A stretch of DNA of 46,542 nucleotides from Burkholderiaceae bacterium (lineage in GTDB: Bacteria > Pseudomonadota > Gammaproteobacteria > Burkholderiales > Burkholderiaceae): the NCBI GenBank assembly GCA_028871175.1, contig JAGWNU010000007.1, forward strand, positions 1 through 46,542, given 5' to 3'. Position numbers and translations under genes: made by a program. Position 1 is the stretch's first letter; each line of letters starts with the position of its first letter. Positions 1-9,136 of this stretch are shown piece by piece. Under the pieces are notes generated by a model. The model saw only the letters and a program-made list of their open reading frames with translations. It made no database searches and was not told where the DNA came from.

Positions 1-111
1 GGGGGGGATCGGGGCGGGTTTCATGCGCAGGGGGCGCCGACGGGACCGGCGCGCTTGAAACGGGCGATGATGTTGCAAACCATGTGAAGCAAACCGTGGG
101 CCACGCGCGAA

Positions 112-1497
112 TCAGCGGCCGACCATGTTCTCGGGTCGCACCCAGGTGTCGAACTGCTCTGCCGTGACATAGCCCAGTGCAAGGGCTGCCTCGCGCAGGC
201 TCGTGCCTTCCTTGTGTGCCTTCTTCGCAATCTGTGCGGACTTGTCGTAGCCAATGTGCGGATTGAGTGCCGTCACGAGCATCAGCGAGCGTTGTACCAG
301 CTCGTCGATGCGGCTCCGGTTGGGCTCGATGCCCACGGCGCAGTGGTCATTGAAGCTGCGCATGCCGTCCGCCAGCAGCCGCACGCTGTGCAGGAAGTTG
401 TAGGCAATCATCGGGCGGAACACGTTCAGCTCGAAGTTGCCCGAGGCGCCGCCGACGTTGACGGCGACGTCGTTGCCGAACACTTGTGCACACAGCATCG
501 TCACGGCTTCGCTTTGCGTGGGGTTGACCTTGCCCGGCATGATGGACGAGCCCGGCTCGTTCTCGGGGATGGAGATTTCGCCCAGGCCGCTGCGCGGCCC
601 GCTTGCGAGCCAGCGGATGTCGTTGGCGATCTTGGTGAGGCTGGCGGCCAGGGTCTTCAGCGCGCCATGCGCGTGCACCAGGCCGTCGGCGGAGGCCATG
701 GTCTCGAACTTGTTCGGCGAGGTCACGAACGGCAGGCCGGTCAATTGCGCCAGTTCGGCCGCCACCTGTTCGGCGTAACCGGGAGGCGCGTTCAGGCCCG
801 TGCCGACTGCCGTGCCACCGAGTGCAAGCTCGCACAGATGCGGCAGCGCGGCGTTCAGGTGCATTTCGTTGTGCTGCAACTGTGCCACGTAGCCGGAAAA
901 TTCCTGGCCGAGTGTCAGTGGGGTTGCATCCTGCAGATGCGTGCGCCCGATCTTGATGATGCTGTCGAACCCGGCGGCTTTTCCTGCGAGGGTTTCGCGC
1001 AGTGCGCGAAGCGAGGGAATCAGGTGCCGCGTGATGGCCGTCACCGCGGCTACATGCATCGCCGTCGGGAACACATCGTTGGAGGACTGGCTGCGATTCA
1101 CGTCGTCGTTCGGATGCACGAGGCGGCTCTCGCCGCGCTGCCCGCCGAGCAGTTCGCTGGCGCGGTTGGCAAGCACCTCGTTCATGTTCATGTTGGTCTG
1201 CGTGCCCGAGCCCGTTTGCCAGACCACCAGCGGGAATTCGTCGGGGTGCCTGCCGGCGATGACCTCGTCGGCGGCGGCAATGATGGCCTCGGCCTTGTCC
1301 TTCGGCAGCAGCCCCAGGCGTGCGTTGACGGCGGCGCTGGCACGCTTGATGCGGGCGAGCGCGTCGATCAGTTCGCGCGGCATGCGGTCGCCCGCAATGT
1401 CGAAGTTCTGCAGCGAGCGCTGCGTCTGCGCGCCCCAGAGGCGGTCGGCAGGGACGTCAATGGGGCCAAAGGTGTCGCGTTCGATACGGGAGGTCAT
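112..1497 (-). CDS. fumC: Class II fumarate hydratase
   Basis: The 461-residue product is a class II fumarase, which interconverts fumarate and L-malate in the TCA cycle in the cytoplasm without an iron-sulfur cluster. The family signature [11 protein letters not shown] is intact in the C-terminal half. Also visible are an N-terminal block with [19 protein letters not shown], a [14 protein letters not shown] block and the usual C-terminal RPENMVGR ending. The frame stays open for 47 more codons upstream, but the ATG at 1497 gives the normal family length of about 460 residues and starts with the expected [11 protein letters not shown]. It is divergent from the transporter that starts at 1678. 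Oxygen-stable FumC enzymes often serve under oxidative or iron-limited conditions; nothing in this upstream region shows such control. The assignment is very secure. Confidence 0.97.
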   Translation of the reverse strand: MTSRIERDTFGPIDVPADRLWGAQTQRSLQNFDIAGDRMPRELIDALARIKRASAAVNARLGLLPKDKAEAIIAAADEVIAGRHPDEFPLVVWQTGSGTQTNMNMNEVLANRASELLGGQRGESRLVHPNDDVNRSQSSNDVFPTAMHVAAVTAITRHLIPSLRALRETLAGKAAGFDSIIKIGRTHLQDATPLTLGQEFSGYVAQLQHNEMHLNAALPHLCELALGGTAVGTGLNAPPGYAEQVAAELAQLTGLPFVTSPNKFETMASADGLVHAHGALKTLAASLTKIANDIRWLASGPRSGLGEISIPENEPGSSIMPGKVNPTQSEAVTMLCAQVFGNDVAVNVGGASGNFELNVFRPMIAYNFLHSVRLLADGMRSFNDHCAVGIEPNRSRIDELVQRSLMLVTALNPHIGYDKSAQIAKKAHKEGTSLREAALALGYVTAEQFDTWVRPENMVGR

Positions 1498-1677
1498 GGC
1501 AAGGGGGCGGATGCGCGAAGATGACGGGGCCGAACGCCCATCAGTATAGGCGCCGGTCATGCCCTTGTTGCCGGTAGGGCAGATCGGCGCGGGGCGGGCT
1601 GGTACATCGTTTGCGGGCCCGCACGCGCCGCGCCACAATGGCGGCTGCTCCCGTCGAATGCAGTCTTGCCCCTCGCC

Positions 1678-3102
1678 ATGTCCTCTTCCATCTCCGTCGA
1701 CAAATCGCTGCAGCCATTGCTCTGGCTGGTGGCCGTCGGGCTGTTCATGCAGACGCTCGATTCGACCATCGTCAACACGGCGTTGCCGGCCATGGCCCGC
1801 AGCCTGTCGGAAAGCCCGCTGAAGATGCAGTCGGTCATCATCGCCTACACGCTCACGACCGCCATGCTGATGCCGGCATCGGGCTGGCTGGCCGATCGCT
1901 TCGGCACGCGCCGGATGTTCTTTGCGGCCATCTTCCTGTTCACCCTCGGTTCGCTGCTGTGCGCGGAGTCACGCAGCCTGGACATGCTGATCACCTCGCG
2001 TGTGGTGCAGGGCGTGGGCGGCGCGCTGCTGATGCCTGTCGGCCGGCTGACGGTGCTGCGGGTCGTGCCGCGCGAACAGTTCCTGCCCGCCATGAGCTTC
2101 GTGACCATCCCGGGGCTGATCGGGCCGCTGATCGGTCCGACGCTGGGAGGGTGGTTGGTGCAGGCCGTGTCCTGGCACTGGATCTTTCTCATCAACCTGC
2201 CAGTGGGGCTGATCGGCGCGCTCGTGACGCTCAAGGTGATGCCCGACGTGCGTGCGGAAGACGAAAACCGCTTCGATTGGTCCGGCTACCTGATGCTCGC
2301 GTTCGGGATGGCGGCGGTGTCGTTTTCGCTCGACGGGCTCTCCGAACTTGGTTTCCAGCACGCGACGGTGCTGGTGCTGCTGATGTTCGGGTTGGCAGCG
2401 CTCACGGCGTATTGGCTGCACGCCGGCCGTGTGACGGGCCCGCTGTTTCCGCGCACGCTGTTTGGCATCCCGAGCTTTTCGATCGGTGTACTGGGCAACC
2501 TGTTTGCGCGCATCGGCAGCGGCGGCATGCCGTTCCTGATCCCGCTGCTGCTCCAGGTGAGCCTGGGTTATTCGCCCTTGCAGGCCGGGCTGATGATGGT
2601 GCCGGTGGCTGCCGCTGGCATGGCCGCCAAACCGTTGGGCACGTGGGCGATCAAGCGCTATGGCTATCGCCGCATGCTGTTCGTCAACACGTTGATGGTG
2701 GGGCTCATGATGGCCAGCTTTGCCGCGATGACGCCAGACCGGCCGTTGTGGCTGCGCATCGTGCAATTGGCCCTGTTTGGCACGTTCAACTCCATGCAGT
2801 TCACGGCCATGAACACGCTCACGCTCAAAGACCTGGGCGGGCCGCTGGCCAGCGCCGGCAACAGCATGCTGTCGATGGTGATGATGCTGTCGATGAGCCT
2901 GGGCGTGGCCGCCGCCGGCGCGCTGCTCACGGGCTTTACGGATTTCACCGCGGGGCCGGAAGGGCGCGACACGCTGGCGGCATTCCACAAGACCTTCATC
3001 TGCGTCGGGGCCATGACGGCTGCCGCCGCATGGATCTTTGCCCAGCTATCGCGCTTCGAGTCGACCGGCGTCATCAAGCGGCCCGAGATAGAGGTGCACT
3101 GA
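1678..3102 (+). CDS. mdtD: DHA2-family MFS multidrug transporter, MdtD-like
   Basis: The 474-residue inner-membrane protein belongs to the 14-helix DHA2 (EmrB/QacA) branch of the MFS, proton-driven drug exporters. Characteristic motifs are [11 protein letters not shown] in helix 1, the motif A segment [11 protein letters not shown] after helix 2 and the motif C-like [13 protein letters not shown] in helix 5. From memory it resembles E. coli MdtD closely along its length, including [15 protein letters not shown] and the late MNTLTLKDL segment, so the symbol is by family resemblance. The frame also allows a TTG start at 1666, but ATG 1678 is the better start. It is convergent with the helicase gene, whose stop lies only eight bases away. 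No adjacent MdtABC-type periplasmic adaptor or RND pump is present, so it probably works alone. The substrate cannot be read from the sequence. Confidence 0.9.
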   Translation: MSSSISVDKSLQPLLWLVAVGLFMQTLDSTIVNTALPAMARSLSESPLKMQSVIIAYTLTTAMLMPASGWLADRFGTRRMFFAAIFLFTLGSLLCAESRSLDMLITSRVVQGVGGALLMPVGRLTVLRVVPREQFLPAMSFVTIPGLIGPLIGPTLGGWLVQAVSWHWIFLINLPVGLIGALVTLKVMPDVRAEDENRFDWSGYLMLAFGMAAVSFSLDGLSELGFQHATVLVLLMFGLAALTAYWLHAGRVTGPLFPRTLFGIPSFSIGVLGNLFARIGSGGMPFLIPLLLQVSLGYSPLQAGLMMVPVAAAGMAAKPLGTWAIKRYGYRRMLFVNTLMVGLMMASFAAMTPDRPLWLRIVQLALFGTFNSMQFTAMNTLTLKDLGGPLASAGNSMLSMVMMLSMSLGVAAAGALLTGFTDFTAGPEGRDTLAAFHKTFICVGAMTAAAAWIFAQLSRFESTGVIKRPEIEVH

Positions 3103-3109
3103 TCCGCTT

Positions 3110-5260
3110 CTACTGTTTCCAGAAACCGCGCATTTTTTTCGTCAGGTCGACCTTCGCGGCGGCGCGCGCTTCCGCGGCCGGGTCCGCGCCGGGCTCGGGC
3201 GGCGGCCAGGAGCAGGCCTCAAACAGCGGCAGCAGCGCCGGCGGAATGAACCGCGTGCGCGACGCGTAGATGTGCCGGTCGCCACTGGGCGTCTGCTGCG
3301 TGACGTAGAAGCGCTGCGGCACGAGGATGTCCAGATGCTCGCGCGCGCGCGTCATGGCCACGTAAAGCAGCCGGCGCTCCTCTTCCAGTTCTTCGTGCGA
3401 GCCCGCGCCCAGATCAGCTGGCATGCAGCCATCCACGGCGTTGAGCACATACACGGCTTTCCATTCCTGGCCCTTCGACGAATGAATGGTCGAGAGGATC
3501 AGGTAGTCCTCATCGCGGTACGGGGCCCCCGATTCATCGCTGGTGAGTTCTGGCGGATCCAGCGTCATCTCGGTCAGGAAGCGCTCGCGCGTGACGTATG
3601 TCGCGGCCATGCGGGCAAGCTGGTCGAGGTCGCCCTGGCGCACGGCCGCATCGTCGTGCAGGCGTTCCATGTGCGGGCTGTACCAGGCACCCACGGCCTC
3701 GAGCTCGCTCGCCCACGCGAGGCTGTCCTTGGGCGTGCGCAGTGTCTGCATCAGCGCCATGAGCATGGCCCAGTCGCCCGCCAGGCGCGTGGGCGGCTCG
3801 TAGGCGAGCAGGGCGGCGATGGGGTCGACCGCTTCCGCCATGACGTCAAGCACGCGCGCGGCGGTGGCGGGGCCCGCGCCCGGCAGCAGTTGGATGACGC
3901 GAAACCCGGCGATGCGATTGCGCGGGTTCTCGGCCCAGCGCAATACCGACAACACATCTTTTACGTGCGACGCTTCCAGGAACTTGAGCCCACCGTACTT
4001 CACGAAGGGAATGTTGCGGCGAGTGAGTTCGATCTCCAGCGGCGCGCTGTGGCTGGCCGTGCGAAAGAGCACCGCCTGCGCCTTCAGCGCCATGCCGCCC
4101 TCACGCTGATGCAGCACCTGTTCGGCCACGCAGCGCGCCTGCTCGGCTTCATCGCGCACCGAGATCAGGCGCGGCCGATGCGTCGAGGCGCGATCCGTCC
4201 AGAGCGTCTTGGCGAAGCGCTCGGTCGCAAACCGCATGACGCCGTTGGACGCATCCAGGATCGGCTGCGTCGAGCGGTAATTGCGCTCCAGCAATACCGT
4301 GTGCGCGGGCCGCGCGAAGTGGCGCGGAAAGTCGAGGATGTTGCGCACCGTTGCCGCGCGGAACGCATAGATCGACTGCGCATCGTCGCCGACCACGGTC
4401 ACACTGCGGCCATCGGGGCGCAGGGCGCGCAGGATGGACGATTGCAGCCGGTTGGTGTCCTGGTATTCGTCGACGAGGATGTGGTCGAAGCGCGCGCCGA
4501 TCTCCGCCGCGAGTTCGGCGTCCGACACCATCGCATGCCAATACAGCAACAGGTCGTCGTAGTCGAGCACGTGCTGCGCCTGCTTGGCCTCGACATACGC
4601 ATCGAAGAGCGTGCGCAACTGCGCCTCCCACATCGCACACCACGGGAAATGGTGCTTGAGCACGGCGTTCAGCGGACTTTCTGCGTTCACGGCGCGCGAA
4701 TAGATCGCCAGGCAGGTCTGCTTGAGCGGAAAGCGTCGTTCCTTGGTCGAGAGGTTCAGCTCGTGCCGCACGACGTTGAGCAGATCGGCGGAGTCGCTGC
4801 GGTCGTGGATGGTGAAATCTGGCGCAAGGCCGACGCGCTCGGCGTATTCGCGCAGCAGGCGCGCGCCAATGCCGTGGAAGGTGCCTGCCCACGGCAAGGT
4901 GGTCTGGTATGACGTGCCCGCCGCATTGAGGGCGCTGTTGGTGCGTTCGCCGTGCATGGCGCGGGCCAGCAGGTGGCCCGCGCGGTTGGACAGTTCGCTT
5001 GCCGCCCGGCGGGAGAACGTCAGCAGGAGGATGCGTTGCGGATCGGCCCCATTGGCCACCAGATGCGCGACGCGCCAACCCAGCGTGTGCGTTTTACCCG
5101 AGCCGGCCCCGGCCAGGACGAGCAGCGGGCCGGTTTCGGCCGCATCCAGCCCCGAAATGCCGAATTCGACGGCCTGACGCTGCGCGTCGTTCAACTGGGC
5201 CAGGTAGTCCGGCGTGACCGGGTCGCGAGCGGTAGCAGGAGGGGAGGAAGCGGCGAGCAC
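3110..5260 (-). CDS. UvrD/Rep-family superfamily 1 DNA helicase
   Basis: The 716-residue protein is an ATP-dependent 3'-5' superfamily 1A helicase of the UvrD/Rep/PcrA group. Visible motifs in order are the Walker A AGAGSGKT at residues 50-57, Walker B VDEYQDTN near residue 265, motif III GDDAQSIYAFRAA, motif IV LERNYRS, motif V TIHSSKGQEWKAVYV and motif VI RRLLYVAMTRAREHL. All catalytic residues seem intact. It is similar in length to housekeeping UvrD (about 720), but differs from it in the C-terminal region, so it is more likely an additional UvrD-like repair helicase. The start is GTG at 5260; no ATG is available nearby and the Shine-Dalgarno is poor, so the exact start is uncertain. The C-terminus ends in a basic stretch, DLTKKMRGFWKQ. 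Confidence 0.92.
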   Translation of the reverse strand: MLAASSPPATARDPVTPDYLAQLNDAQRQAVEFGISGLDAAETGPLLVLAGAGSGKTHTLGWRVAHLVANGADPQRILLLTFSRRAASELSNRAGHLLARAMHGERTNSALNAAGTSYQTTLPWAGTFHGIGARLLREYAERVGLAPDFTIHDRSDSADLLNVVRHELNLSTKERRFPLKQTCLAIYSRAVNAESPLNAVLKHHFPWCAMWEAQLRTLFDAYVEAKQAQHVLDYDDLLLYWHAMVSDAELAAEIGARFDHILVDEYQDTNRLQSSILRALRPDGRSVTVVGDDAQSIYAFRAATVRNILDFPRHFARPAHTVLLERNYRSTQPILDASNGVMRFATERFAKTLWTDRASTHRPRLISVRDEAEQARCVAEQVLHQREGGMALKAQAVLFRTASHSAPLEIELTRRNIPFVKYGGLKFLEASHVKDVLSVLRWAENPRNRIAGFRVIQLLPGAGPATAARVLDVMAEAVDPIAALLAYEPPTRLAGDWAMLMALMQTLRTPKDSLAWASELEAVGAWYSPHMERLHDDAAVRQGDLDQLARMAATYVTRERFLTEMTLDPPELTSDESGAPYRDEDYLILSTIHSSKGQEWKAVYVLNAVDGCMPADLGAGSHEELEEERRLLYVAMTRAREHLDILVPQRFYVTQQTPSGDRHIYASRTRFIPPALLPLFEACSWPPPEPGADPAAEARAAAKVDLTKKMRGFWKQ

Positions 5261-5339
5261 GGCAGGGCGTCACAAAAAATAACTGTATGAATATACAGCA
5301 CTGCAAACGCTGCCTGCCGAAATGCAGGAGGGGCTGGGG

Positions 5340-5651
5340 TCAGATCCCGTCCCGGAGCGTCTTTGCCAGGTCCCGGGGCGGCGTCCGCTGGTTCACGGCG
5401 TCGACCAGATCCGCAAGAAACCAAGGCAGAACGAGCTGCGTGCCCGGATCGCTCAGGCCAACCTGCAACCGTGGCTGCGACGCGGGTGCTGCCTGTGCGC
5501 TCGGCTGTCCGGGCTGGCTGTGCGCCAGCATGGCCACCAGGTCCTGATGCGAAAAGGTGCTGGAAGACGTCGTCAGGGCAGAGGCGGTCATGGCGGCAGA
5601 CAGCAGTGCCGATGCGACGACGAGGTGTTTAAGGGTTGTAGCAGCAGGCAT
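5340..5651 (-). CDS. Small exported protein of unknown function
   Basis: The 103-residue product starts at an ATG at 5651 preceded by a strong GGAGG five bases upstream, which favours this start over the longer open frame. The N-terminus has a Lys, a hydrophobic core (LVVASALLSAAMTA) and an Ala-X-Ala-like end, so it is probably a Sec-exported protein whose mature part is about 75 residues. The rest is polar and rich in Ser, Gln and Pro, with a C-terminal segment ending LAKTLRDGI. No known domain was recognised. It stands alone between the helicase and the ynfA-like gene. The signal peptide and ribosome-binding site make it likely to be real; the function is unknown. Confidence 0.65.
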   Translation of the reverse strand: MPAATTLKHLVVASALLSAAMTASALTTSSSTFSHQDLVAMLAHSQPGQPSAQAAPASQPRLQVGLSDPGTQLVLPWFLADLVDAVNQRTPPRDLAKTLRDGI

Positions 5652-5792
5652 GGCAGCCTCCAGGATGAATCGGGTGGGATGAAGGGGCGACCGGACGTCA
5701 GGGCAGTGTCCGGCAGCAATGATGCTCCATCGGAGTGCCGCCGTTGCTGCCAGTTCCGTTGCCATCAGCAAAGCCTGGAAAAGTGCAGTCGA

Positions 5793-6125
5793 TCAGCTTG
5801 CCTGGGGTTGCAGGGCGATCACAGCCATCCCTGCCAGGGCGATGGCGGCACCGCCGATATCCCAGCGGGTGAGCGCTACGCCGTCGACAACGCGCAGCCA
5901 CACGAGCGCCACGGCAATGTACACGCCGCCATATGCGGCATACGTGCGGCCAGCGGCAGTCGGATGCAGGGTCAGTAGCCAGGCAAACAACGCCAGCGCC
6001 GCCGCCGCCGGCAGCAATAGCCAGACCGGCTTGCCCTGCCGCAACACGAGCCATGGCAGATAGCAGCCGAGAATTTCGGCCACGGCGGTCACGGCAAACA
6101 GTAGCGCAACGCGCAGGATGTCCAA
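5793..6125 (-). CDS. ynfA: YnfA/UPF0060 family small membrane protein
   Basis: The product is a roughly 110-residue membrane protein of the UPF0060 (YnfA) family, related in fold to small multidrug resistance (SMR) proteins. Four hydrophobic helices are apparent. Family-typical segments are [18 protein letters not shown] between helices 1 and 2 and the [21 protein letters not shown] block. Two TTG starts are possible, at 6140 and 6125. The second gives [15 protein letters not shown], matches the usual 108-110 residue length and has GGGGG seven bases upstream, so it is chosen. It follows the TraB/GumN gene on the same strand with a gap of only about 20 bases, so the two may be cotranscribed. 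Some homologues are reported to export drugs and dyes; transport here is inferred only. Confidence 0.88.
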   Translation of the reverse strand: MDILRVALLFAVTAVAEILGCYLPWLVLRQGKPVWLLLPAAAALALFAWLLTLHPTAAGRTYAAYGGVYIAVALVWLRVVDGVALTRWDIGGAAIALAGMAVIALQPQAS

Positions 6126-6144
6126 AGAGCGTGCCCCCAAGTGT

Positions 6145-7158
6145 TCAGTGGGAAGCCGGTATGACCGGCGTCACCGTAAACCCGCTCGCCGCCAGTAGCG
6201 CTGGAATCCCCTTCGGCCCGATCATGTGCAGCGCGCCTACCGCGCCGAAGACGCGTCGGCCGCTCATGTGCACGCGCGCGATGTTCTCGGCCATCGCCAG
6301 GTTGCGATGCGTCACCAGGCGCGTGAACGCACGCTTGTCGGCAGGCGTCTTCAGGCAGTCGCACCACTGTGGGTAGCGTTCGAGCGTATCGAGGTCGCTT
6401 TCGGCCCAGGCGTTGGCGAGGGTCAGCGTCTGCGTGCGGGCTTCGCCCGATTCGATGGCGTCGAGCACGGTGTCGAACTGCTGGGCGACTTCGCGCTTCG
6501 GCACGATTTCATTAAGCACCCGCATCTGCTGGGCCAGTGTTTCGAGCGGCACGATGGGCAGGTGTCGGCTTCTGGCGTATGTGGTGAGGAACAGGTCGAT
6601 GCCGAAATCCGGATACAGCCCGTCCGTGCGCACCCCCAGGACTGCCAGCGAGGCCAATTGCATGGTCGGCTGGAACGTGCGGATCTGCGTGAGCGCGGTG
6701 TCCGGAAGGCACGCCGCCGCAAGCAGCTTGTTGAAGCGCTCGTCACGCCGTCCAGCCATGAGCCGGCGTTCTTCGCTGGTGTTCTGTGCGGTCAGCGGCT
6801 TGCGGTCGGTGTCCTTGTCGAGCAGATCGAGTTCAAGCGCGATTGCATCGACGTGCTGGAGCGCCTCGCGCACGGCAGGGCCAGGCAGCATCCAGTCGGC
6901 GCGCGCCACGTGGATCGTGCCGTAGAGCCATGACGTGTGGCCGTCTTTCTCGATGCGCCACAGCAGCCCGCGGTCGGTGGCGCGCCGGGCGGCGGCAGCC
7001 CAACCGTCCTTGGGGATGAAACTGGCGGCGGGTGGCGGGCAGCTTGACGCGGCGGATGCCGTTGCAGGCAGCGCCTCCTGCGCGGCGGCGGCGCCCATCC
7101 CTGCCAGCAGGCAAAGCGCGGTCGCGAGCGCGCGCCACGTGGTGCGATGACGTGCCAT
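6145..7158 (-). CDS. TraB/GumN family exported protein
   Basis: The 337-residue product has an N-terminal signal peptide ([19 protein letters not shown]) and a TraB/GumN (PF01963) domain. That domain has the N-terminal [10 protein letters not shown] motif and the C-terminal [15 protein letters not shown] motif, whose paired GxxH elements are the putative metal and catalytic centre of the family. Distant relatives (Tiki) are metalloproteases, but the bacterial members are poorly characterised. The ATG at 7158 is chosen because it puts the signal peptide at the N-terminus and has GGGGAG upstream; the open frame continues about 109 codons further without protein-like sequence. The domain arrangement is complete. 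Role: probably a periplasmic or secreted enzyme of unknown substrate. Confidence 0.88.
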   Translation of the reverse strand: MARHRTTWRALATALCLLAGMGAAAAQEALPATASAASSCPPPAASFIPKDGWAAAARRATDRGLLWRIEKDGHTSWLYGTIHVARADWMLPGPAVREALQHVDAIALELDLLDKDTDRKPLTAQNTSEERRLMAGRRDERFNKLLAAACLPDTALTQIRTFQPTMQLASLAVLGVRTDGLYPDFGIDLFLTTYARSRHLPIVPLETLAQQMRVLNEIVPKREVAQQFDTVLDAIESGEARTQTLTLANAWAESDLDTLERYPQWCDCLKTPADKRAFTRLVTHRNLAMAENIARVHMSGRRVFGAVGALHMIGPKGIPALLAASGFTVTPVIPASH

Positions 7159-7297
7159 GAGCCGACTCCCCGGCGTTTTGAGTGTGGCGTGCAGTGTAGC
7201 GGGTACCTTCACGTGCCGGCATCTGCGCGCCGTAGCGCGTCGTCGGGCACCAGCCGCCAGGCGCCACAGCGTTGAGGATGGCCGATCGGTCATCCGT

Positions 7298-8479
7298 CTA
7301 TTCGCCCAGCCGAGGCGGCACGGCATGCGTGCCGCGCGTCTCGCGAAACCACAGTGCCACGCTTTCGTCTTCCAGTGCATAGGCGCCGCGCGACTCCTTC
7401 CAGATGAGGTTCTTGTCGCGCAGCGCATCGAGCGCCGCCTGCACCGTGGCCGTCGAGAATTCGCTGTGGCCCAGGCGCGCGGCATAGGCCTTCATGGATT
7501 CTTCAGAGAAAGGCGAATAACCTTGCCCGCGCTCGATGAGCACCGCCAGGACGGCGCGCTGGATTTCCGTCAGCGCGCTGTACTCGCTCTCGATCTCGCC
7601 CCAGATGCGGTCGCGGAAACCCTGTGCGCCGCGCTTGAGCAGCCCGCCCAGGCTGGCGGCCTCGCCCAGCTCCAGCGCGATCTCGCTGACGATGCCCTTG
7701 AGCATCTCCGGCCGGTGCCCGACGAGCTGGAAGGCGGCGAACATGTCGTCTTCCTTGAACTGGTTGTCGGGCGCCAGGTGCTGGTTCACCCACGCCGTGT
7801 AGGCCGACACATAGGGGCGCCCCAGCAGCGGGAAGTTCGTCACGCGCGAGCCGAAGAACGGCTGTGTGCGGTTGAGCAGCAGGTTGGCCAGCTTGTCGCG
7901 GTTCGAGCCGGTGAAGACAAGGAACAGCCGCGGGGCGTCAACGCCCTGGTTCATCTGGTCGCGGGCGGCCTTCAGGGCGAACATGGCGTTGGTGCCAGCC
8001 TGGGTGGAGAGCGCGTGCTGCGCTTCGTCGATGATCAGCACGACCGGCCGCTGCACCGCCTTGTAGAGCACATCGAGCGCATCAGCCAGCGTGACACCGT
8101 CCGGCAGGCCAATCTTGCCGAGGTTGAACGTAAAGGTGCGCAGAATATCGACCTTCTCCATGCCGGCCTGCCTGGCCAGTTTGGCGATGGGTCCGTCGAA
8201 CTGCGCCAGCTTCGATCTGATGGCATCGGCAATCAGCAGGCCGGGATCCCGGGCGCGGTCGGCCCACAGGTCGACGTAAATGGCGATCCACTTGCGGCGT
8301 TCGACCTCGGGCACCAGGTCTTCGCGCAGGAACGTGCTCTTACCGGTGCGGCGCGGGGCCGCCAGGAACAGGCCGGAGCGGGCATCAGCCAAGCCCTTGC
8401 CCTCCAGGCTGTCGCACAGCGTGTTGGCAAGGTCCTGGCGGTGGAAATTGAAGCGGCCGGTATCGGTATCGGAATCCAT
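7298..8479 (-). CDS. AAA-type ATPase with C-terminal winged-helix region
   Basis: The 393-residue cytoplasmic protein carries a P-loop ATPase domain. Walker A is APRRTGKST near residues 40-48, Walker B is VVLIIDEAQHAL near residue 148, and FTGSNRDKL near residue 190 resembles a sensor 1 region. The layout resembles the Orc1/Cdc6-like 'archaeal ATPase' group. The last 120 residues (EIQRAVLAVLIERGQGYSPF onward) look like a winged helix that ends in a strand pair, LIWKESRGAYALEDESV. There is no obvious partner gene, nuclease or toxin beside it. The start is ATG 8479 with a weak GGGG upstream. The promoter region is unusually AT-rich and holds an inverted repeat described separately. The function is unknown; a DNA-linked or signalling ATPase is an inference. 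Confidence 0.8.
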   Translation of the reverse strand: MDSDTDTGRFNFHRQDLANTLCDSLEGKGLADARSGLFLAAPRRTGKSTFLREDLVPEVERRKWIAIYVDLWADRARDPGLLIADAIRSKLAQFDGPIAKLARQAGMEKVDILRTFTFNLGKIGLPDGVTLADALDVLYKAVQRPVVLIIDEAQHALSTQAGTNAMFALKAARDQMNQGVDAPRLFLVFTGSNRDKLANLLLNRTQPFFGSRVTNFPLLGRPYVSAYTAWVNQHLAPDNQFKEDDMFAAFQLVGHRPEMLKGIVSEIALELGEAASLGGLLKRGAQGFRDRIWGEIESEYSALTEIQRAVLAVLIERGQGYSPFSEESMKAYAARLGHSEFSTATVQAALDALRDKNLIWKESRGAYALEDESVALWFRETRGTHAVPPRLGE

Positions 8480-8500
8480 GAACGCCCCGTTTTAGCCTCG

Positions 8501-8539
8501 ATTATGAGATTCGGTATAAATTATAGTCGAACTCATAAT
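8501..8539 (-). promoter_or_regulatory. Inverted repeat bracketing the ATPase promoter
   Basis: The left arm at 8501-8513 reads ATTATGAGATTCG and the right arm at 8528-8539 reads CGAACTCATAAT. They are perfect inverted copies except for one extra A in the left arm. On the minus strand a TATAAT-like -10 sequence sits between the arms. The arms therefore bracket the probable promoter of the ATPase gene and could be an operator. The region is strikingly AT-rich compared with its surroundings. No adjacent repressor gene is present, so the binding protein is unknown. Confidence 0.5.
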
Positions 8540-8650
8540 TAACCCTAATGCGGGTCGAAATGCGCGTTCTTTGATCTGCGTGGCAGTCCGTCGCAGGCAA
8601 AGTGTGGAATCGTGTGCAGCGCTATACTCGCGCAGCTTTTGACTGTCTCC

Positions 8651-9052
8651 ATGTTCTCTCGCCGCTGGCTCTCCCTCGTCTGGCTTGCGATCGTACTCAA
8701 TGTACTGTCGCCGGTGCTCGCGTCTGCCCGCGCGGCGCAGACGGGCACACTCGCCGTCGATCTTTGCAGCGCCACGGCGCCGCATGGCAGCACGGTGCAG
8801 GTTGTGGTCCACCTGCGCGGCGACGGTCCGGCGGATGACCCGGGCGCCCACCATGGCGTGGCGCATTGCCTGTATTGCCCGGGGTTTGCTGGCGGGTTTG
8901 CGCTGGCATCGCCGCCGTCGCTGGAGGTTCCTTCCGCGGATTTCGTCTATCGCGTGCGGCAGCCGGCCACGCCGGCGCCCGTGTATGCGCGCAGTGCGCT
9001 GCGCGTGGCCGATTCGCGCGCGCCGCCTGCCTCTCCACTGTTGTCGATCTGA
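8651..9052 (+). CDS. DUF2946 family exported protein
   Basis: The 133-residue product has a signal peptide (SRRWLSLVWLAIVLNVLSPV) and the Cys/His pattern of DUF2946: a CSATAPHG motif near residue 38 and HHGVAHCLYCPGF near residues 75-87. In other proteobacteria this family is often found next to TonB-dependent copper receptors, which fits its position 84 bases ahead of one here. The ATG at 8651 is chosen because the upstream in-frame ATG at 8612 would put extra residues before the signal peptide. A TATACT-like -10 lies at 8623-8628, about 23 bases before the start, without a convincing -35. A periplasmic metal-binding or assembly role is inferred from the thiols, histidines and context. Confidence 0.85.
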   Translation: MFSRRWLSLVWLAIVLNVLSPVLASARAAQTGTLAVDLCSATAPHGSTVQVVVHLRGDGPADDPGAHHGVAHCLYCPGFAGGFALASPPSLEVPSADFVYRVRQPATPAPVYARSALRVADSRAPPASPLLSI

Positions 9053-9136
9053 CGCGCCTGCGGAGGTGGACTCCGCGGCGCCTTCGCGCCCGGCCGTCAA
9101 TCCGCCCGGCGCCATCGCAACCCGGAGATCTTCCTC

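Noticed and set aside
1..111. Possible tail of another gene at the left edge
   Set aside because: Only short frames with no recognisable sequence are present; the edge gives too little to call.
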